A stretch of 64,000 nucleotides of DNA from Hyphomicrobium_A sp964493785 (lineage in GTDB: Bacteria > Pseudomonadota > Alphaproteobacteria > Rhizobiales > Hyphomicrobiaceae), in NCBI GenBank assembly GCA_964493785.1, contig CAZBPM010000005.1, positions 124,001 to 188,000 of the forward strand. The letters are read 5' to 3'. The position numbers were made by a program, and so were the translations under genes. Every line of letters starts with the position of its first letter. Position 1 is the stretch's first letter. The notes under the pieces were generated by a model. The model was not told the origin of the DNA, did no database searches, and was given only the letters and a program-made list of their open reading frames with translations. Below are positions 51,080 through 59,312 of the stretch, piece by piece.

Positions 51080-52927
51080 TTAGCCTGCGGCCGGAGCTTC
51101 CTCGGTCGCTGCCGTGCGCCAGCGAACAACGAACTCGGTAGGGATAGCGATCGACCAGCCAACGCCTTCGGTGTCGAAGGTGTATTCGACGTTGGCACTC
51201 AGGGCCTGCCCGACAACACGCTCGATCACGACGTGGCCGAAGCCCTTGACCGTCGGCGGCGATACGCGCGGGCCGTTGCGTTCGCGCCAGCGCAGGACGA
51301 GGCGCCGCGTGCCCGTGTCGTCCAGTTCGAAGCCCCAGCTCACACGCAGGCGCCCTTCCGAGGTGGATAGGGCTCCGTATTTAGCAGCGTTGGTCGCCAA
51401 TTCGTGCAGTGCGAGGCCGAGGTTCTGGGCGGCGGTTGCGTTGACGAACACCGGAATTCCGCTGCAGTCGAGCGCTTCGTCGGAGTTGCCTGTGAAGGGC
51501 TGTAACACCGCGCGGATGAGTTCTTCCAGAGAAGCGCCGGTCCAATCCTCGGCCACCAGCAAATCGTGAGAAGCGGACAGGCTCTGCAAACGTTGAATGA
51601 GCTGCGACTGCAGCACGGCCACGTCGGAGCTGGTGCGGGCTGTCTGACGCACCATGGCAACGATGACCGCAAGCAAGTTCTTGGTGCGGTGAGAGAGCTC
51701 GCGCATGACCGTGCGCAGGTGCTTCTCGACGCGTTTTCTTTCAGTGGTGTCGCGGAAGACGGCCGAGAAACCGAAGATGCGGTTGTCCATCTGACGCATC
51801 GGCGCGACGTTGATGTTCACGTCGAGAAGGCTACCGTCCTTGCGGCGGCGCACGGTGTCGCGCAGCACGTGCTCGCCGTGCCGGAGGTGGCGATACTTGT
51901 CCTCGAATTCCGCGTCTGCGCCTTCTGGAAACAGAAGTCGTTCGGATTTGCCGATGACTTCTTCGGCGGTGTAGCCGAACATTCGTTCAGCGCCCGGATT
52001 CCACGACTGGATCACCCCTTCGCGCGACATCGAAATGATCGCGTCGGCAGAGGTTCCTACGATGGCCGCGAGCTGAGCGTTCCTGGCGGATTCCTCAAGG
52101 TGCTCGGTGATGTCGGTGTTGGTTCCGAACCAGCGGATTACGTTGCCGGCATTGTCGCGGATTGGCATGGCGCGCGAGAGGAACCAGCGGTAGACGCCGT
52201 CGCGACTCTTCAGAGGAAACGTATCTTCCCAGACCTCGCCGGAGATCAGGCAGCGGTTGATCTTGTCCAGTGTTCGCTCGACGTGATCGGGATGCTGCTG
52301 AAGCGGCCAGCCCCACTGCCGTGATTGGTCGAACGCCAGTCCGGTGTAGTCAAACCATCGCTTATTGTACCAGAAGATATGGCCGTCGGCGTCGGCCATC
52401 CAAGCAAAGGCGGCGATGTTGTCGGCAAGGGTGCGGAAGCGCGCTTCGCTCTCACGGTGCGCGCGCTCGGCCATCACCCAGGGCGTTGTGTCCACGACGA
52501 TGGCGAGCACACCTACGACCTGGCCGGTTTCGTCGCGGACAGGGCTGTAGTCGAGGTTGACCCACACGTCATCGGGGTTGCCGCGTCGATTGAGGCTGAA
52601 ATGCTTGTCGCGAAACGACAGATTCTCGCCGGCGAAAACGGTTTTGAGGACCCGGAGGTTGAAGTCTGCTGCTTCCGGCCACGCTTCGACCAGTGGCCTG
52701 CCAAGGAGATCAGGATGGCGAATGCCTGAGAATGCCGCATAGCCGTCGTTGTAGATCAACGTACCGCTCTGGCCCCAGAGGAGAGCCATTGGCATCGGCG
52801 AGGCGGTGATAATCTCAACGGCGCATTTGAGGCACGGCGCCCAGTTTTCGATAGGGCCGACGGGCGTCGCGCTCCAATCGAACTTCTCGATGCGCTGCTT
52901 CATATGGCTGCTGAGGGATTCTGGCAT
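51080..52927 (-). CDS. HWE-family PAS histidine kinase, 615 aa
   Basis: Cytoplasmic, with three PAS domains: one near residues 20-150 (MPMALLWGQSGTLIYNDGY), one near 150-280 (FAWMADADGHIFWYNKRWFDYTG) and one near 285-400 (IISMSREGVIQSWNPGAERMFGY). The DHp helix has HRTKNLLAVIVAMVRQT, the ATPase domain ELATNAAKYGAL and LRWRERNGP, the W-x-E that names the HWE family. Such kinases often feed PhyR. It has an EcfG-type promoter ahead (52949-52974) and lies close to phyR, so it is a candidate PhyR kinase. Confidence 0.9.
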   Translation of the reverse strand: MPESLSSHMKQRIEKFDWSATPVGPIENWAPCLKCAVEIITASPMPMALLWGQSGTLIYNDGYAAFSGIRHPDLLGRPLVEAWPEAADFNLRVLKTVFAGENLSFRDKHFSLNRRGNPDDVWVNLDYSPVRDETGQVVGVLAIVVDTTPWVMAERAHRESEARFRTLADNIAAFAWMADADGHIFWYNKRWFDYTGLAFDQSRQWGWPLQQHPDHVERTLDKINRCLISGEVWEDTFPLKSRDGVYRWFLSRAMPIRDNAGNVIRWFGTNTDITEHLEESARNAQLAAIVGTSADAIISMSREGVIQSWNPGAERMFGYTAEEVIGKSERLLFPEGADAEFEDKYRHLRHGEHVLRDTVRRRKDGSLLDVNINVAPMRQMDNRIFGFSAVFRDTTERKRVEKHLRTVMRELSHRTKNLLAVIVAMVRQTARTSSDVAVLQSQLIQRLQSLSASHDLLVAEDWTGASLEELIRAVLQPFTGNSDEALDCSGIPVFVNATAAQNLGLALHELATNAAKYGALSTSEGRLRVSWGFELDDTGTRRLVLRWRERNGPRVSPPTVKGFGHVVIERVVGQALSANVEYTFDTEGVGWSIAIPTEFVVRWRTAATEEAPAAG

Positions 52928-52948
52928 TGAAATCGTATGGATGTGTTG

Positions 52949-52974
52949 AACCCAAATATGAAGAAGAAAGTTCC
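52949..52974 (-). promoter_or_regulatory. EcfG-type promoter for the HWE kinase (GGAAC-N17-GGTT)
   Basis: Read on the minus strand, GGAAC at 52974-52970, 17 bases, GGTT at 52952-52949. One mismatch in the -10. The transcript would start about 15 bases before the kinase ATG. It is close to the rightward promoter at 52986, so both genes may be stress-induced. Confidence 0.5.
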
Positions 52975-52985
52975 TTTGCTCCGCA

Positions 52986-53010
52986 GGAACAAAGGTTGAC
53001 GCGGCCAGTT
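52986..53010 (+). promoter_or_regulatory. EcfG-type promoter for the DUF1328 gene (GGAAC-N16-AGTT)
   Basis: GGAAC 52986-52990 and AGTT 53007-53010 with 16 bases between, one mismatch in the -10 box. It is 44 bases upstream of the small membrane protein ATG at 53054. Confidence 0.55.
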
Positions 53011-53053
53011 CAACTAAACAGCCGGCGTCGGCCTTTCACGACACGAGGACATC

Positions 53054-53227
53054 ATGGGCAACCTTCTTTATTGGGCAGTTATCTTCTTGATCATTGCTCT
53101 CGTAGCGGCGTTCTTCGGTTTTGGCGGAGTGGCGGGTGTGGCCACTGACGGAGCCCGCATATTATTCTGGGTCGCGATCGTGCTTGTTCTATTGTCGTTT
53201 ATCGGCGGGTTGATGCGCCGCGGCTAG
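53054..53227 (+). CDS. DUF1328 small membrane protein, 57 aa
   Basis: Two short transmembrane helices (LLYWAVIFLIIALVAAFFGFGG, ARILFWVAIVLVLLSFIGGL), beginning MGNLLYW and ending MRRG. This is the YtjA/DUF1328 pattern, frequently stress-induced in Alphaproteobacteria; its function is unknown. It is too short to be noticed by length alone, but the sequence is unmistakable. EcfG-type promoter upstream; phyR follows 146 bases later on the same strand. Confidence 0.9.
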   Translation: MGNLLYWAVIFLIIALVAAFFGFGGVAGVATDGARILFWVAIVLVLLSFIGGLMRRG

Positions 53228-53305
53228 AGTTCTGTTGAAAATATTCATGTATCTCAACTAGATAGGTCAGCCCGCGCGGTGTGGACGAATAGTCTGTACC
53301 GCGGG

Positions 53306-53330
53306 GGAACCTTTTCGGCGGAAGCGCGTT
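53306..53330 (+). promoter_or_regulatory. EcfG promoter of phyR (perfect GGAAC-N16-CGTT)
   Basis: GGAAC 53306-53310 and CGTT 53327-53330 with exactly 16 bases between. Transcription would start near 53337, 36 bases before phyR. It implies positive feedback in the general stress response. Confidence 0.8.
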
Positions 53331-53372
53331 TTCCGCATGTAGAGCACATGGGCGGCCTGCAAAGGGGAGATC

Positions 53373-54182
53373 ATGTCCATCTCAGAGATTATCGCACCGC
53401 AACTTCCTTATCTCAGGCGGTTCGCACGAGTACTATCAGGCAGCCAGGATAGCGGTGACGCTTACGTCGTCGCCATGCTGGAAGCCGTTGCAACCGAGCC
53501 TTCAATTTTTCCTATCCACCTGGAGCCGCGCGTCGCGACATACCAGAGCTTCCTGGATGTCTGGGACACGGTTCGGCTGAACCAGCAGCGTTACGATACG
53601 CCCACGTCCGAGCGACTTGCGGCAGCCGACAGGAAGCTGGAGGCTATCACGCCGCGCGCCCGACAGGCGTTCCTGCTGATGGCCGTCGAGGAGTTCTCGA
53701 CGTCGGATACGGCCAAGATTTTGAAGACGGATGAAGCCGATGTGAAGGCGCTCGTAGACCAGGCTGCATCGGAAATTGCCGAGCAGGTCGCGACGAACGT
53801 GCTGATTATCGAGGACGAGCCAATGATCGCGCTTGATCTCGCCGATCTCGTGACGGGCCTCGGGCATCAGGTTTCCGAGACTGCGCGGACGCACACTGAG
53901 GCTGTCAAAGCCTTCAAGAAGCATCAGCCAGGCCTAGTCCTCGCGGACATTCAGCTGGCTGACGGAAGCTCGGGACTGGAGGCGGTGAACGAGATACTTC
54001 AATCGTTCGACGTGCCGGTGATCTTCATTACCGCGTATCCCGAGCGGCTGCTGACTGGCAGCAGGCCGGAACCCACCTTCCTAGTCAACAAGCCGTTCCG
54101 CACGGAGACGGTGCAGGCGGTGATCAGCCAGGCGCTGTTCTTTGACTACAGGGCGCGTCGTCCGGAGGCGGCATCCGCCTGA
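53373..54182 (+). CDS. phyR: PhyR anti-anti-sigma factor, 269 aa
   Basis: An N-terminal sigma-factor-like domain (about residues 1-135) with sigma2/sigma4-like helices lacking strong DNA-binding features is fused to a C-terminal receiver. The receiver has IIEDEPMIALD, phosphoacceptor D192 in VLADIQLADGSSG and the Lys in NKPFRTE. When phosphorylated, PhyR binds NepR and frees EcfG. This reversed order of domains is diagnostic. It is convergent with ecfG-nepR, separated by a bidirectional terminator, and has its own EcfG promoter. Confidence 0.97.
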   Translation: MSISEIIAPQLPYLRRFARVLSGSQDSGDAYVVAMLEAVATEPSIFPIHLEPRVATYQSFLDVWDTVRLNQQRYDTPTSERLAAADRKLEAITPRARQAFLLMAVEEFSTSDTAKILKTDEADVKALVDQAASEIAEQVATNVLIIEDEPMIALDLADLVTGLGHQVSETARTHTEAVKAFKKHQPGLVLADIQLADGSSGLEAVNEILQSFDVPVIFITAYPERLLTGSRPEPTFLVNKPFRTETVQAVISQALFFDYRARRPEAASA

Positions 54183-54211
54183 TCGAAAAGGCAATGCGCA
54201 GTAATGCGAAA

Positions 54212-54241
54212 AAGGCGGGCTTGCAGCCCGCCTTTTCTTTT
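54212..54241. terminator. Intrinsic terminator between phyR and ecfG
   Basis: AAGGCGGGC (54212-54220), loop TTGCA, GCCCGCCTT (54226-54234) then TTCTTTT. The stem is perfect and A-rich sequence precedes it, so it can end transcripts from both sides. Confidence 0.88.
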
Positions 54242-54312
54242 GCCGTTGCGTTGTATGAAGCTGAGGTGCTGGGAGCGGGGCTCTCTTTCGAGACTCTCCC
54301 GCTCGCGCGTGT

Positions 54313-54897
54313 TCAGGCCGCGCCAGCGGTCCTCGATCGGCGCGGCTGTGCAGGCGGGCTTTGATTGCCCGAAGCCGCGTCCTCGCTTTTGGCGTCGTCT
54401 TTGCCGGTCCCCATCAACTCGTTGAGGCGGGCCCGGGCCCGATTCACGCGGCTTTTCACCGTGCCGACCGCACAGCCGGAGATGTTTGCTGCGTCCTCGT
54501 AGGAGAAGCCCTCGGCGCCCACAAGGATGAGAGCCTCACGCTGATCGAGCGGCAGCTTTGACAGTGCGCGATTGAGATCCAGAAGGTCCAGATGACCTTG
54601 CTGCTCCGGCGGTACGGACAACTTGGCCGCGAGCTGCCCCTCACTGTCGGCTACCTCGCGCTTGGCCTTGCGAAGCTCCGAAAAATAGGAGTTGCGGAGG
54701 ATAGTGAATAGCCACGCCTTGAGGTTCGTTCCTTCCTCGAAGGAGTCGAGGTGATTCCAAGCCTTTACCAAGGCTTCCTGGACAAGGTCGTCCGCGTGGT
54801 CGCGGTTGCCGCACAAAGAGATCGCGAACGCGCGCATGTTGGGAATGGCGGCGATGAGATCGTCGTGAAGCTTGCTATCAGGCGCAGTGCCGCTCAC
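54313..54897 (-). CDS. ecfG: General stress sigma factor EcfG, 194 aa
   Basis: ECF sigma factor with region 2 (MRAFAISLCGNRDHADDLVQEALVKAWNHLDSF) and region 4 (LPLDQREALILVGAEGFSYEDAAN, CAVGTVKSRVNRARARL). The FSYEDAA...GTVKSRVNRAR signature is that of EcfG. It directs GGAAC-N16/17-CGTT promoters such as those listed here. Its last 35 residues are a polar, Ala/Ser/Pro-rich extension. It overlaps nepR by four bases and is co-transcribed with it from an EcfG promoter, giving autoregulation. Confidence 0.97.
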   Translation of the reverse strand: MSGTAPDSKLHDDLIAAIPNMRAFAISLCGNRDHADDLVQEALVKAWNHLDSFEEGTNLKAWLFTILRNSYFSELRKAKREVADSEGQLAAKLSVPPEQQGHLDLLDLNRALSKLPLDQREALILVGAEGFSYEDAANISGCAVGTVKSRVNRARARLNELMGTGKDDAKSEDAASGNQSPPAQPRRSRTAGAA

Positions 54898-55202
54898 GAG
54901 CTCCCCTCCTCATCGCTGGATTTGCGCGCTGCGTCAGCTTCCCGCTGCTGGAGCTGCTTGATGAGGTCGTTGATACGGTCGGGTACGGGCGTGTTCAGCA
55001 GTTCGCCGTAGGCCGCACGAAGTTGCTTACCGAGAATCCCGGGCAGGACCGCGGGGGCCGCTTGCCGCTGGGGATCTTCGCCACTTTGTGCGTTTTCAGA
55101 TCCGGCGCCCGGGGGCGGGGACAACGCAGTGCCCCCCGCGCTGCCGCCGGGCTCGGATGAGCCATAGGCCGCTGAAATATAATCTTTTTTCTTCTCGGGC
55201 AT
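54894..55202 (-). CDS. nepR: Anti-sigma factor NepR, 102 aa
   Basis: The first half is disordered, Gly/Ser/Pro-rich. The conserved helical part is GILGKQLRAAYGELLNTPVPDRINDLIKQL, the NepR core that wraps around EcfG and is sequestered by phosphorylated PhyR. The length is slightly above the usual size of about 60-80 residues because of the N-terminal extension. Upstream neighbour of ecfG with a four-base overlap, behind a perfect EcfG promoter. Confidence 0.95.
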   Translation of the reverse strand: MPEKKKDYISAAYGSSEPGGSAGGTALSPPPGAGSENAQSGEDPQRQAAPAVLPGILGKQLRAAYGELLNTPVPDRINDLIKQLQQREADAARKSSDEEGSS

Positions 55203-55298
55203 ATGCGGCGCTAGCCTCCCTCCGACCGTGTGACGTCATCCCCCGTTGGGGACGGCTTTGCAGCCGCGAAACATACCATTCGGCCCCTTACGCTCAAA

Positions 55299-55323
55299 AA
55301 CGCGCATTTGCGGATTTGGTTCC
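55299..55323 (-). promoter_or_regulatory. EcfG promoter of nepR-ecfG (perfect GGAAC-N16-CGTT)
   Basis: Minus strand: GGAAC at 55323-55319, 16 bases, CGTT at 55302-55299. The transcript would start near 55293, leaving a leader of about 90 bases before nepR. Confidence 0.8.
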
Positions 55324-55472
55324 GGCGAGCCGGAAGTTTTCGCCGCAGCGGACCGTCGGCGACCTGCGCCAGGCTCAGAAGTCGGATTGGAACGAGAGGA
55401 CGTTTTCGGCGTTCTCTGGCACGGCGGGGCTCTATGTTCTGGGGAGGTGCCCTCAACATATCAAGGGTGCGA

Positions 55473-57533
55473 ATGTTCGAGCGGCTGCGGCTGGCTGGCT
55501 GGTCCATCCAGGCCCATTTTCTACTCTACAGCCTGGCGCTGCTCGTCCCTGCGTTAATTTTCGCGGGTCTGATGACTTTGCGCTCCGCTTCGCTCGAGCG
55601 CGTCGCCGTAGAGGCGAGCATCGGTCAGGTGGCGCATGATGCTGCTACAGCAATCGACCGGGAGCTGTCGGCCACGACCACAACGCTGGTTGCGCTCGCT
55701 TCGTCTCCAGCGCTCACCGACGGAGAGATGAAGACGTTTTATGGTCAGGCGGTTGCCGCGAAGGGGATCAGCGGCAGTGACTTTTTCCTGACGAGCCGGA
55801 CCGGAAAATTGCTGATCACGACCCAGGCGCCATGGGATCAGCAGGGTGAGGCGCGCGGGAGCCCGGTGGTCGACGCCAAGGCTGTGCTGCAAGCGGCAGC
55901 GCCCGTGGTCTCAGACGTTGCTTCGACCGAGGGCAACTCGGCTCCCGGTTTTTCGATCTCAGTTGCGGTGCGGCGCGGCACCAGGGCCATCTACGCGCTC
56001 AGCGCGCTGATTCCGGCGCGCCATATCCAGAGCATCATTGAGAGGACGGAACTCGAACCGGGTTGGACGGCCGCAGTGATCGACCGCGGCGGGGCCATCG
56101 TCGCGCGTTCGCAGGAGCACGATCAGCGCGCTCGGCCGGGGATGCCATGGGACGGCAATCTCAGCGACGTGCAGGGTCCCAAAGGTGAGCTGTGGCGCAC
56201 AAGTACGCGCGCTGGCGTGCCGGTGCTGCGCTATGTGACCAAGTCGCAGTTATCGGGCTGGCTGATCGCCATAACCGTCCCTGAAGCAATCGCCAATCGA
56301 CCGATCGAGCGCTCGTGGGCGCTCGTCGTCATGCTCGCGCTGTGCTTCGGTCTTCTTTCGGCGCTACTCGCATTTCTTTTTGGACGCAGACTGGCTGACC
56401 CTGTCGGCGCGCTTGTCCAGGATGCCCGCAGGCTCGGGCGTGGCGACATAGTGACCGCGCGTAACTCGTCAATCATCGAAGTACGGACGCTGGGCGAGGA
56501 ACTAGCGGCTGCGAGCGAGACACGACAGACGATGGAGAAGTCTCTGCGCATCAGCGAGGATCGATTGCGTCTGGCGCTCGCGTCGTCGGAGACGGGCGCG
56601 TGGGACTGGGATCTGACGAGCGGGGCGCTGACCTGGGACTCGCGAATGCGCGAGCTGTGGGGGCTAAGTGTGGACGACGCGGTTTCTTTCGAGGTGTTCA
56701 ACGAGTGCCTCAATCCTGCAGATAGGGCGATGGTGGCGGAAGCGGTGCGTCGTGCACGCGATCCCGCAGGCGACGCCGAATACAACGTCGAGTATCGCGT
56801 GAAGGGTGCGCGTAACGGCGTGGAGCGTTGGATCGCGGCGACAGGACGGACCCAATTCGCCGACGGTGCTGCGGTTCGCATGGCCGGCACTGCGCGAGAC
56901 ATCACGGACCGAAAGATGTGGGAGGAGCATACCCAGCTCCTTATTCGTGAAGTGACCCATCGCTCGAAAAATCTCCTGGCGGTGATCCAGGCGATGGCGC
57001 GCCAGACGAAGCTCGCCAGCCGCGACGTGAACGATTTCGAATTGCGGTTTTCAGGGCGACTGCAGGCGCTGGCCGCTGCGCACGATCTGCTGGTGCAGCG
57101 GGATTGGCGCGGTGCGTCCATGGCGGAGGTCGTCAGGTCTCAGCTCGGGCACTACCTCGATCAGCAGGCAGGACAGATCGAGTTCGAGGGGCCGAGCCTC
57201 ATCGTCACGCCAGAGGCAGCTCAGAACATCGGGCTCGCCGTGCACGAGCTATCGACCAACGCTGCCAAGTACGGCGCACTGTCGGTGCCGGAGGGACAAG
57301 TCAAGGTGCGCTGGGTCCAGAACGGAAACGGCGGAGACGATCGACGCATCGTCTTGAGCTGGACCGAGATGGGAGGGCCGGAGGTCGTTCCACCGGTGCG
57401 ACGGGGATTTGGCCAGGTCGTCACCGAGCAACTCACGGCGCGGGCTCTGCACGGAAAAGCGAGCCTCATGTTCGAGCCGACCGGGGTTCTGTGGACATTG
57501 GACATGCCGGCGCAAAGCGTCCTGGCGTCTTAG
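55473..57533 (+). CDS. HWE-family membrane histidine kinase, probable PhyR kinase (PhyK-like), 686 aa
   Basis: Transmembrane helix at about 15-36, a large periplasmic sensor domain (40-285) and a second helix near 290-312 (ALVVMLALCFGLLSALLAFLF). Then come a HAMP linker, a PAS domain (GAWDWDLTSGALTWDSRMRELWG) and the HWE kinase core: HRSKNLLAVIQAMARQT with the phosphoacceptor His, ELSTNAAKYGAL and LSWTEMGGP with the W-x-E. It is divergent from nepR-ecfG, the usual place for PhyK, the kinase that phosphorylates PhyR. The frame is open to 55230, but the ATG at 55473 precedes the first membrane helix. Confidence 0.92.
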   Translation: MFERLRLAGWSIQAHFLLYSLALLVPALIFAGLMTLRSASLERVAVEASIGQVAHDAATAIDRELSATTTTLVALASSPALTDGEMKTFYGQAVAAKGISGSDFFLTSRTGKLLITTQAPWDQQGEARGSPVVDAKAVLQAAAPVVSDVASTEGNSAPGFSISVAVRRGTRAIYALSALIPARHIQSIIERTELEPGWTAAVIDRGGAIVARSQEHDQRARPGMPWDGNLSDVQGPKGELWRTSTRAGVPVLRYVTKSQLSGWLIAITVPEAIANRPIERSWALVVMLALCFGLLSALLAFLFGRRLADPVGALVQDARRLGRGDIVTARNSSIIEVRTLGEELAAASETRQTMEKSLRISEDRLRLALASSETGAWDWDLTSGALTWDSRMRELWGLSVDDAVSFEVFNECLNPADRAMVAEAVRRARDPAGDAEYNVEYRVKGARNGVERWIAATGRTQFADGAAVRMAGTARDITDRKMWEEHTQLLIREVTHRSKNLLAVIQAMARQTKLASRDVNDFELRFSGRLQALAAAHDLLVQRDWRGASMAEVVRSQLGHYLDQQAGQIEFEGPSLIVTPEAAQNIGLAVHELSTNAAKYGALSVPEGQVKVRWVQNGNGGDDRRIVLSWTEMGGPEVVPPVRRGFGQVVTEQLTARALHGKASLMFEPTGVLWTLDMPAQSVLAS

Positions 57534-57565
57534 AGACACACAATTGCGACGCGTGCAGCGGGCTA

Positions 57566-57590
57566 GGAACTTTGGAAACGCTCGGGTGTT
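57566..57590 (+). promoter_or_regulatory. EcfG-type promoter (GGAAC-N16-TGTT)
   Basis: GGAAC 57566-57570, 16 bases, TGTT 57587-57590, one mismatch in the -10. It is 36 bases before the 74-residue gene and could also drive the Crp-family gene that follows. Confidence 0.5.
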
Positions 57591-57625
57591 TGCACGAATG
57601 CCCCTAGAGCACGAGGAAAGTTGAG

Positions 57626-57850
57626 GTGAAGATTTCAATAAATCAGGAACTTACGCGGAGCATCGGTCGCCGGCTTCGGGAAAGCCTACGCGACTGTGAG
57701 GAAGATCTGCTGCCCGACGCCATCAGGAAGGGGCTCGAGGCAATCCGTGCCGCAGAAGCCGCATCAGCGGATCCGGCGGATAAGTTTGTGGTCGACATAC
57801 GCGGCGAGCATAGTGAGCAGTCGGAAGTTCGTCGCAGCGGCGATTCTTGA
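57626..57850 (+). CDS. Small hypothetical protein, 74 aa
   Basis: Soluble, mainly helical (ISINQELTRSIGRRLRESLRDCEEDLLPDAIRKGLEAIRA-like pattern in the first 42 residues), then a polar tail. Similar short proteins sit in general-stress loci of Hyphomicrobiales, but I know no function. GAGG before the start and EcfG-type promoter upstream support it. The gene lies 37 bases before a Crp-family regulator. Confidence 0.6.
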   Translation: MKISINQELTRSIGRRLRESLRDCEEDLLPDAIRKGLEAIRAAEAASADPADKFVVDIRGEHSEQSEVRRSGDS

Positions 57851-57886
57851 GCCCCGGCGCTGAGATAGTATTGCCCGTCGGAGATA

Positions 57887-58648
57887 GTGATGGCGGAAAA
57901 GAAAGAGGTCGCCGGTCGCCAGATACCGTGTCAGCTTTGTCCGCTACGGCATCTTGCGATTTTTCGTCCGTTCACGCCTGAGGAGCTTTCTTTCGTCTCG
58001 CAGTTCAAGACCGGAGAAGTGGCGGTTGCTGCGGGGCATCCGCTGTTTCTAGAGGGTGATGCCTGCTCTCACCTGTACACGGTGCTTTCTGGCTTGGCAT
58101 TTCGATACAAGCTGCTGCCTGACGGGCGCCGCCAGATACTCAACTACTGCACGCCGGGGGATTTTCTTGGTCTGCAAGGTTCGGTGATGACGGAGATGCA
58201 GCACTCGGTCGAGGCGCTCTCGGACATGGTGCTGTGCGTCTTTCCGCGCAGTGGGCTGTGGAAGCTGTTTGAAAATCACGCGGGACTGTCATTCGATCTG
58301 ACTTGGCTTGCGGCGCGCTCGGAGCAGATGCTGGATCAGCAGTTGCTTTCGGTCGGGCGACGCAGCGCGTTGGAGCGTTGCGCCCACCTCCTGTTGCATT
58401 TGGCCGACCGTCTTGCCGAAGTGGGAATGTCATCGGGCCAGACGGTTAGAGTACCGCTCACGCAGCAGCACATCGCAGATACGCTTGGAATGTCGCTGGT
58501 CCACACCAATCGGACGATGGCTCGTTTGATGCGCGGTGGCGCTATTCGCTGGCGTGAAAAAGAGTTCGAGATACTCGACCGCAACCGTCTCGTCGAGCTT
58601 ACCGGGGACACGTCGGCGGTCGACGGTGCGGTTCGACCGCTCCTTTAA
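57887..58648 (+). CDS. Crp/Fnr-family regulator with N-terminal CxxC, 253 aa
   Basis: N-terminus PCQLCPLRHLAIF contains a C-x2-C pair; a third Cys is in LNYCTPGDFLGL. The cyclic-nucleotide-like fold is at about 30-145 and the HTH at 190-235 (LTQQHIADTLGMSLVHTNRTMARL). The cysteine set is reminiscent of iron-sulphur-binding Fnr proteins but does not match classical FNR spacing. Of the Crp-family regulators in the window this is the only one with a CxxC at the start. It overlaps the convergent receiver gene by four bases. Confidence 0.88.
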   Translation: MMAEKKEVAGRQIPCQLCPLRHLAIFRPFTPEELSFVSQFKTGEVAVAAGHPLFLEGDACSHLYTVLSGLAFRYKLLPDGRRQILNYCTPGDFLGLQGSVMTEMQHSVEALSDMVLCVFPRSGLWKLFENHAGLSFDLTWLAARSEQMLDQQLLSVGRRSALERCAHLLLHLADRLAEVGMSSGQTVRVPLTQQHIADTLGMSLVHTNRTMARLMRGGAIRWREKEFEILDRNRLVELTGDTSAVDGAVRPLL

Positions 58649-59133
58649 GTGCGGCGGTGCTTGAGGCAGAGCGCAAGGCCTTCGGCGAGGGCTTCCGCGC
58701 CGTATGGCTTATGGACGACCGGTACGACAGCATAGCGCTCGGGAATGAAGCGGGTGTCCCCGTAGCCTGTGGTGAACAGAAACGGGGTACCGCGCTCCTG
58801 GAGAATGTCGGCGACCGGGTACGACGTCAGGGCGCCAAGCGCTATGTCGAGTACCGCAACGTCCGCCTGCGCCGACTGAAGCCAGGCCAATGCGGCATCC
58901 GGCGTCGTGAACGATTGAACGCTAGCGGCGCCCAGCTCCGTCAGCATGCTCTCGGTATCGAGGGCGATGATCGTTTGGTCTTCCACCAGCAGCACGCGCA
59001 ATCCATTTGCACGGCCGAGCGTCGAAGACGCTCCCGGGGGTGTATCGAAGGGTGGCGGCGGCGCATCGTTGCCGGCAAGGAAGGGGTGGCTGGGGGGAAG
59101 TCTGCGCCCGCGGAGTTCAGGTGGGTAAGCCAA
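58645..59133 (-). CDS. Receiver-only response regulator, 162 aa
   Basis: A Pro-rich N-terminal extension of about 40 residues (HPFLAGNDAPPPPFDTPP) is followed by a receiver domain with VLLVEDQTIIALD, VAVLDIALGAL (phosphoacceptor Asp), TTGYGD (Thr) and HKPYGAE (Lys). There is no output domain. Single-domain receivers of this type commonly act in general-stress phosphorelays of Alphaproteobacteria as PhyR-linked regulators or phosphate sinks; that role is inferred from position. Confidence 0.85.
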   Translation of the reverse strand: MAYPPELRGRRLPPSHPFLAGNDAPPPPFDTPPGASSTLGRANGLRVLLVEDQTIIALDTESMLTELGAASVQSFTTPDAALAWLQSAQADVAVLDIALGALTSYPVADILQERGTPFLFTTGYGDTRFIPERYAVVPVVHKPYGAEALAEGLALCLKHRRT

Positions 59134-59243
59134 GTGGCATCATTTCTCGCGTCGTTATAGGATACGTGGCGGCCATCCTTAGGGCTGCTGGCCCGTCCCG
59201 CGATATCATTTGATGTACCTGGCCAGATTTTATTGCCCGAGAG

Positions 59244-59273
59244 CAAAAAAGAGGCCGGGCGAAGGGCCCGGCC
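59244..59273 (-). terminator. Intrinsic terminator of the YciE-like gene
   Basis: On the minus strand GGCCGGGC, loop CCTTC, GCCCGGCC then TCTTTTTT, forming an 8-bp perfect stem with a T-run (A-run 59245-59250 on the plus strand). It lies 40 bases beyond the stop of the 59313-59801 gene. Confidence 0.9.
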
Positions 59274-59312
59274 AATTCCGAAAGTTGAGTTTGGGGACGG
59301 AGTGCCGCAGGC

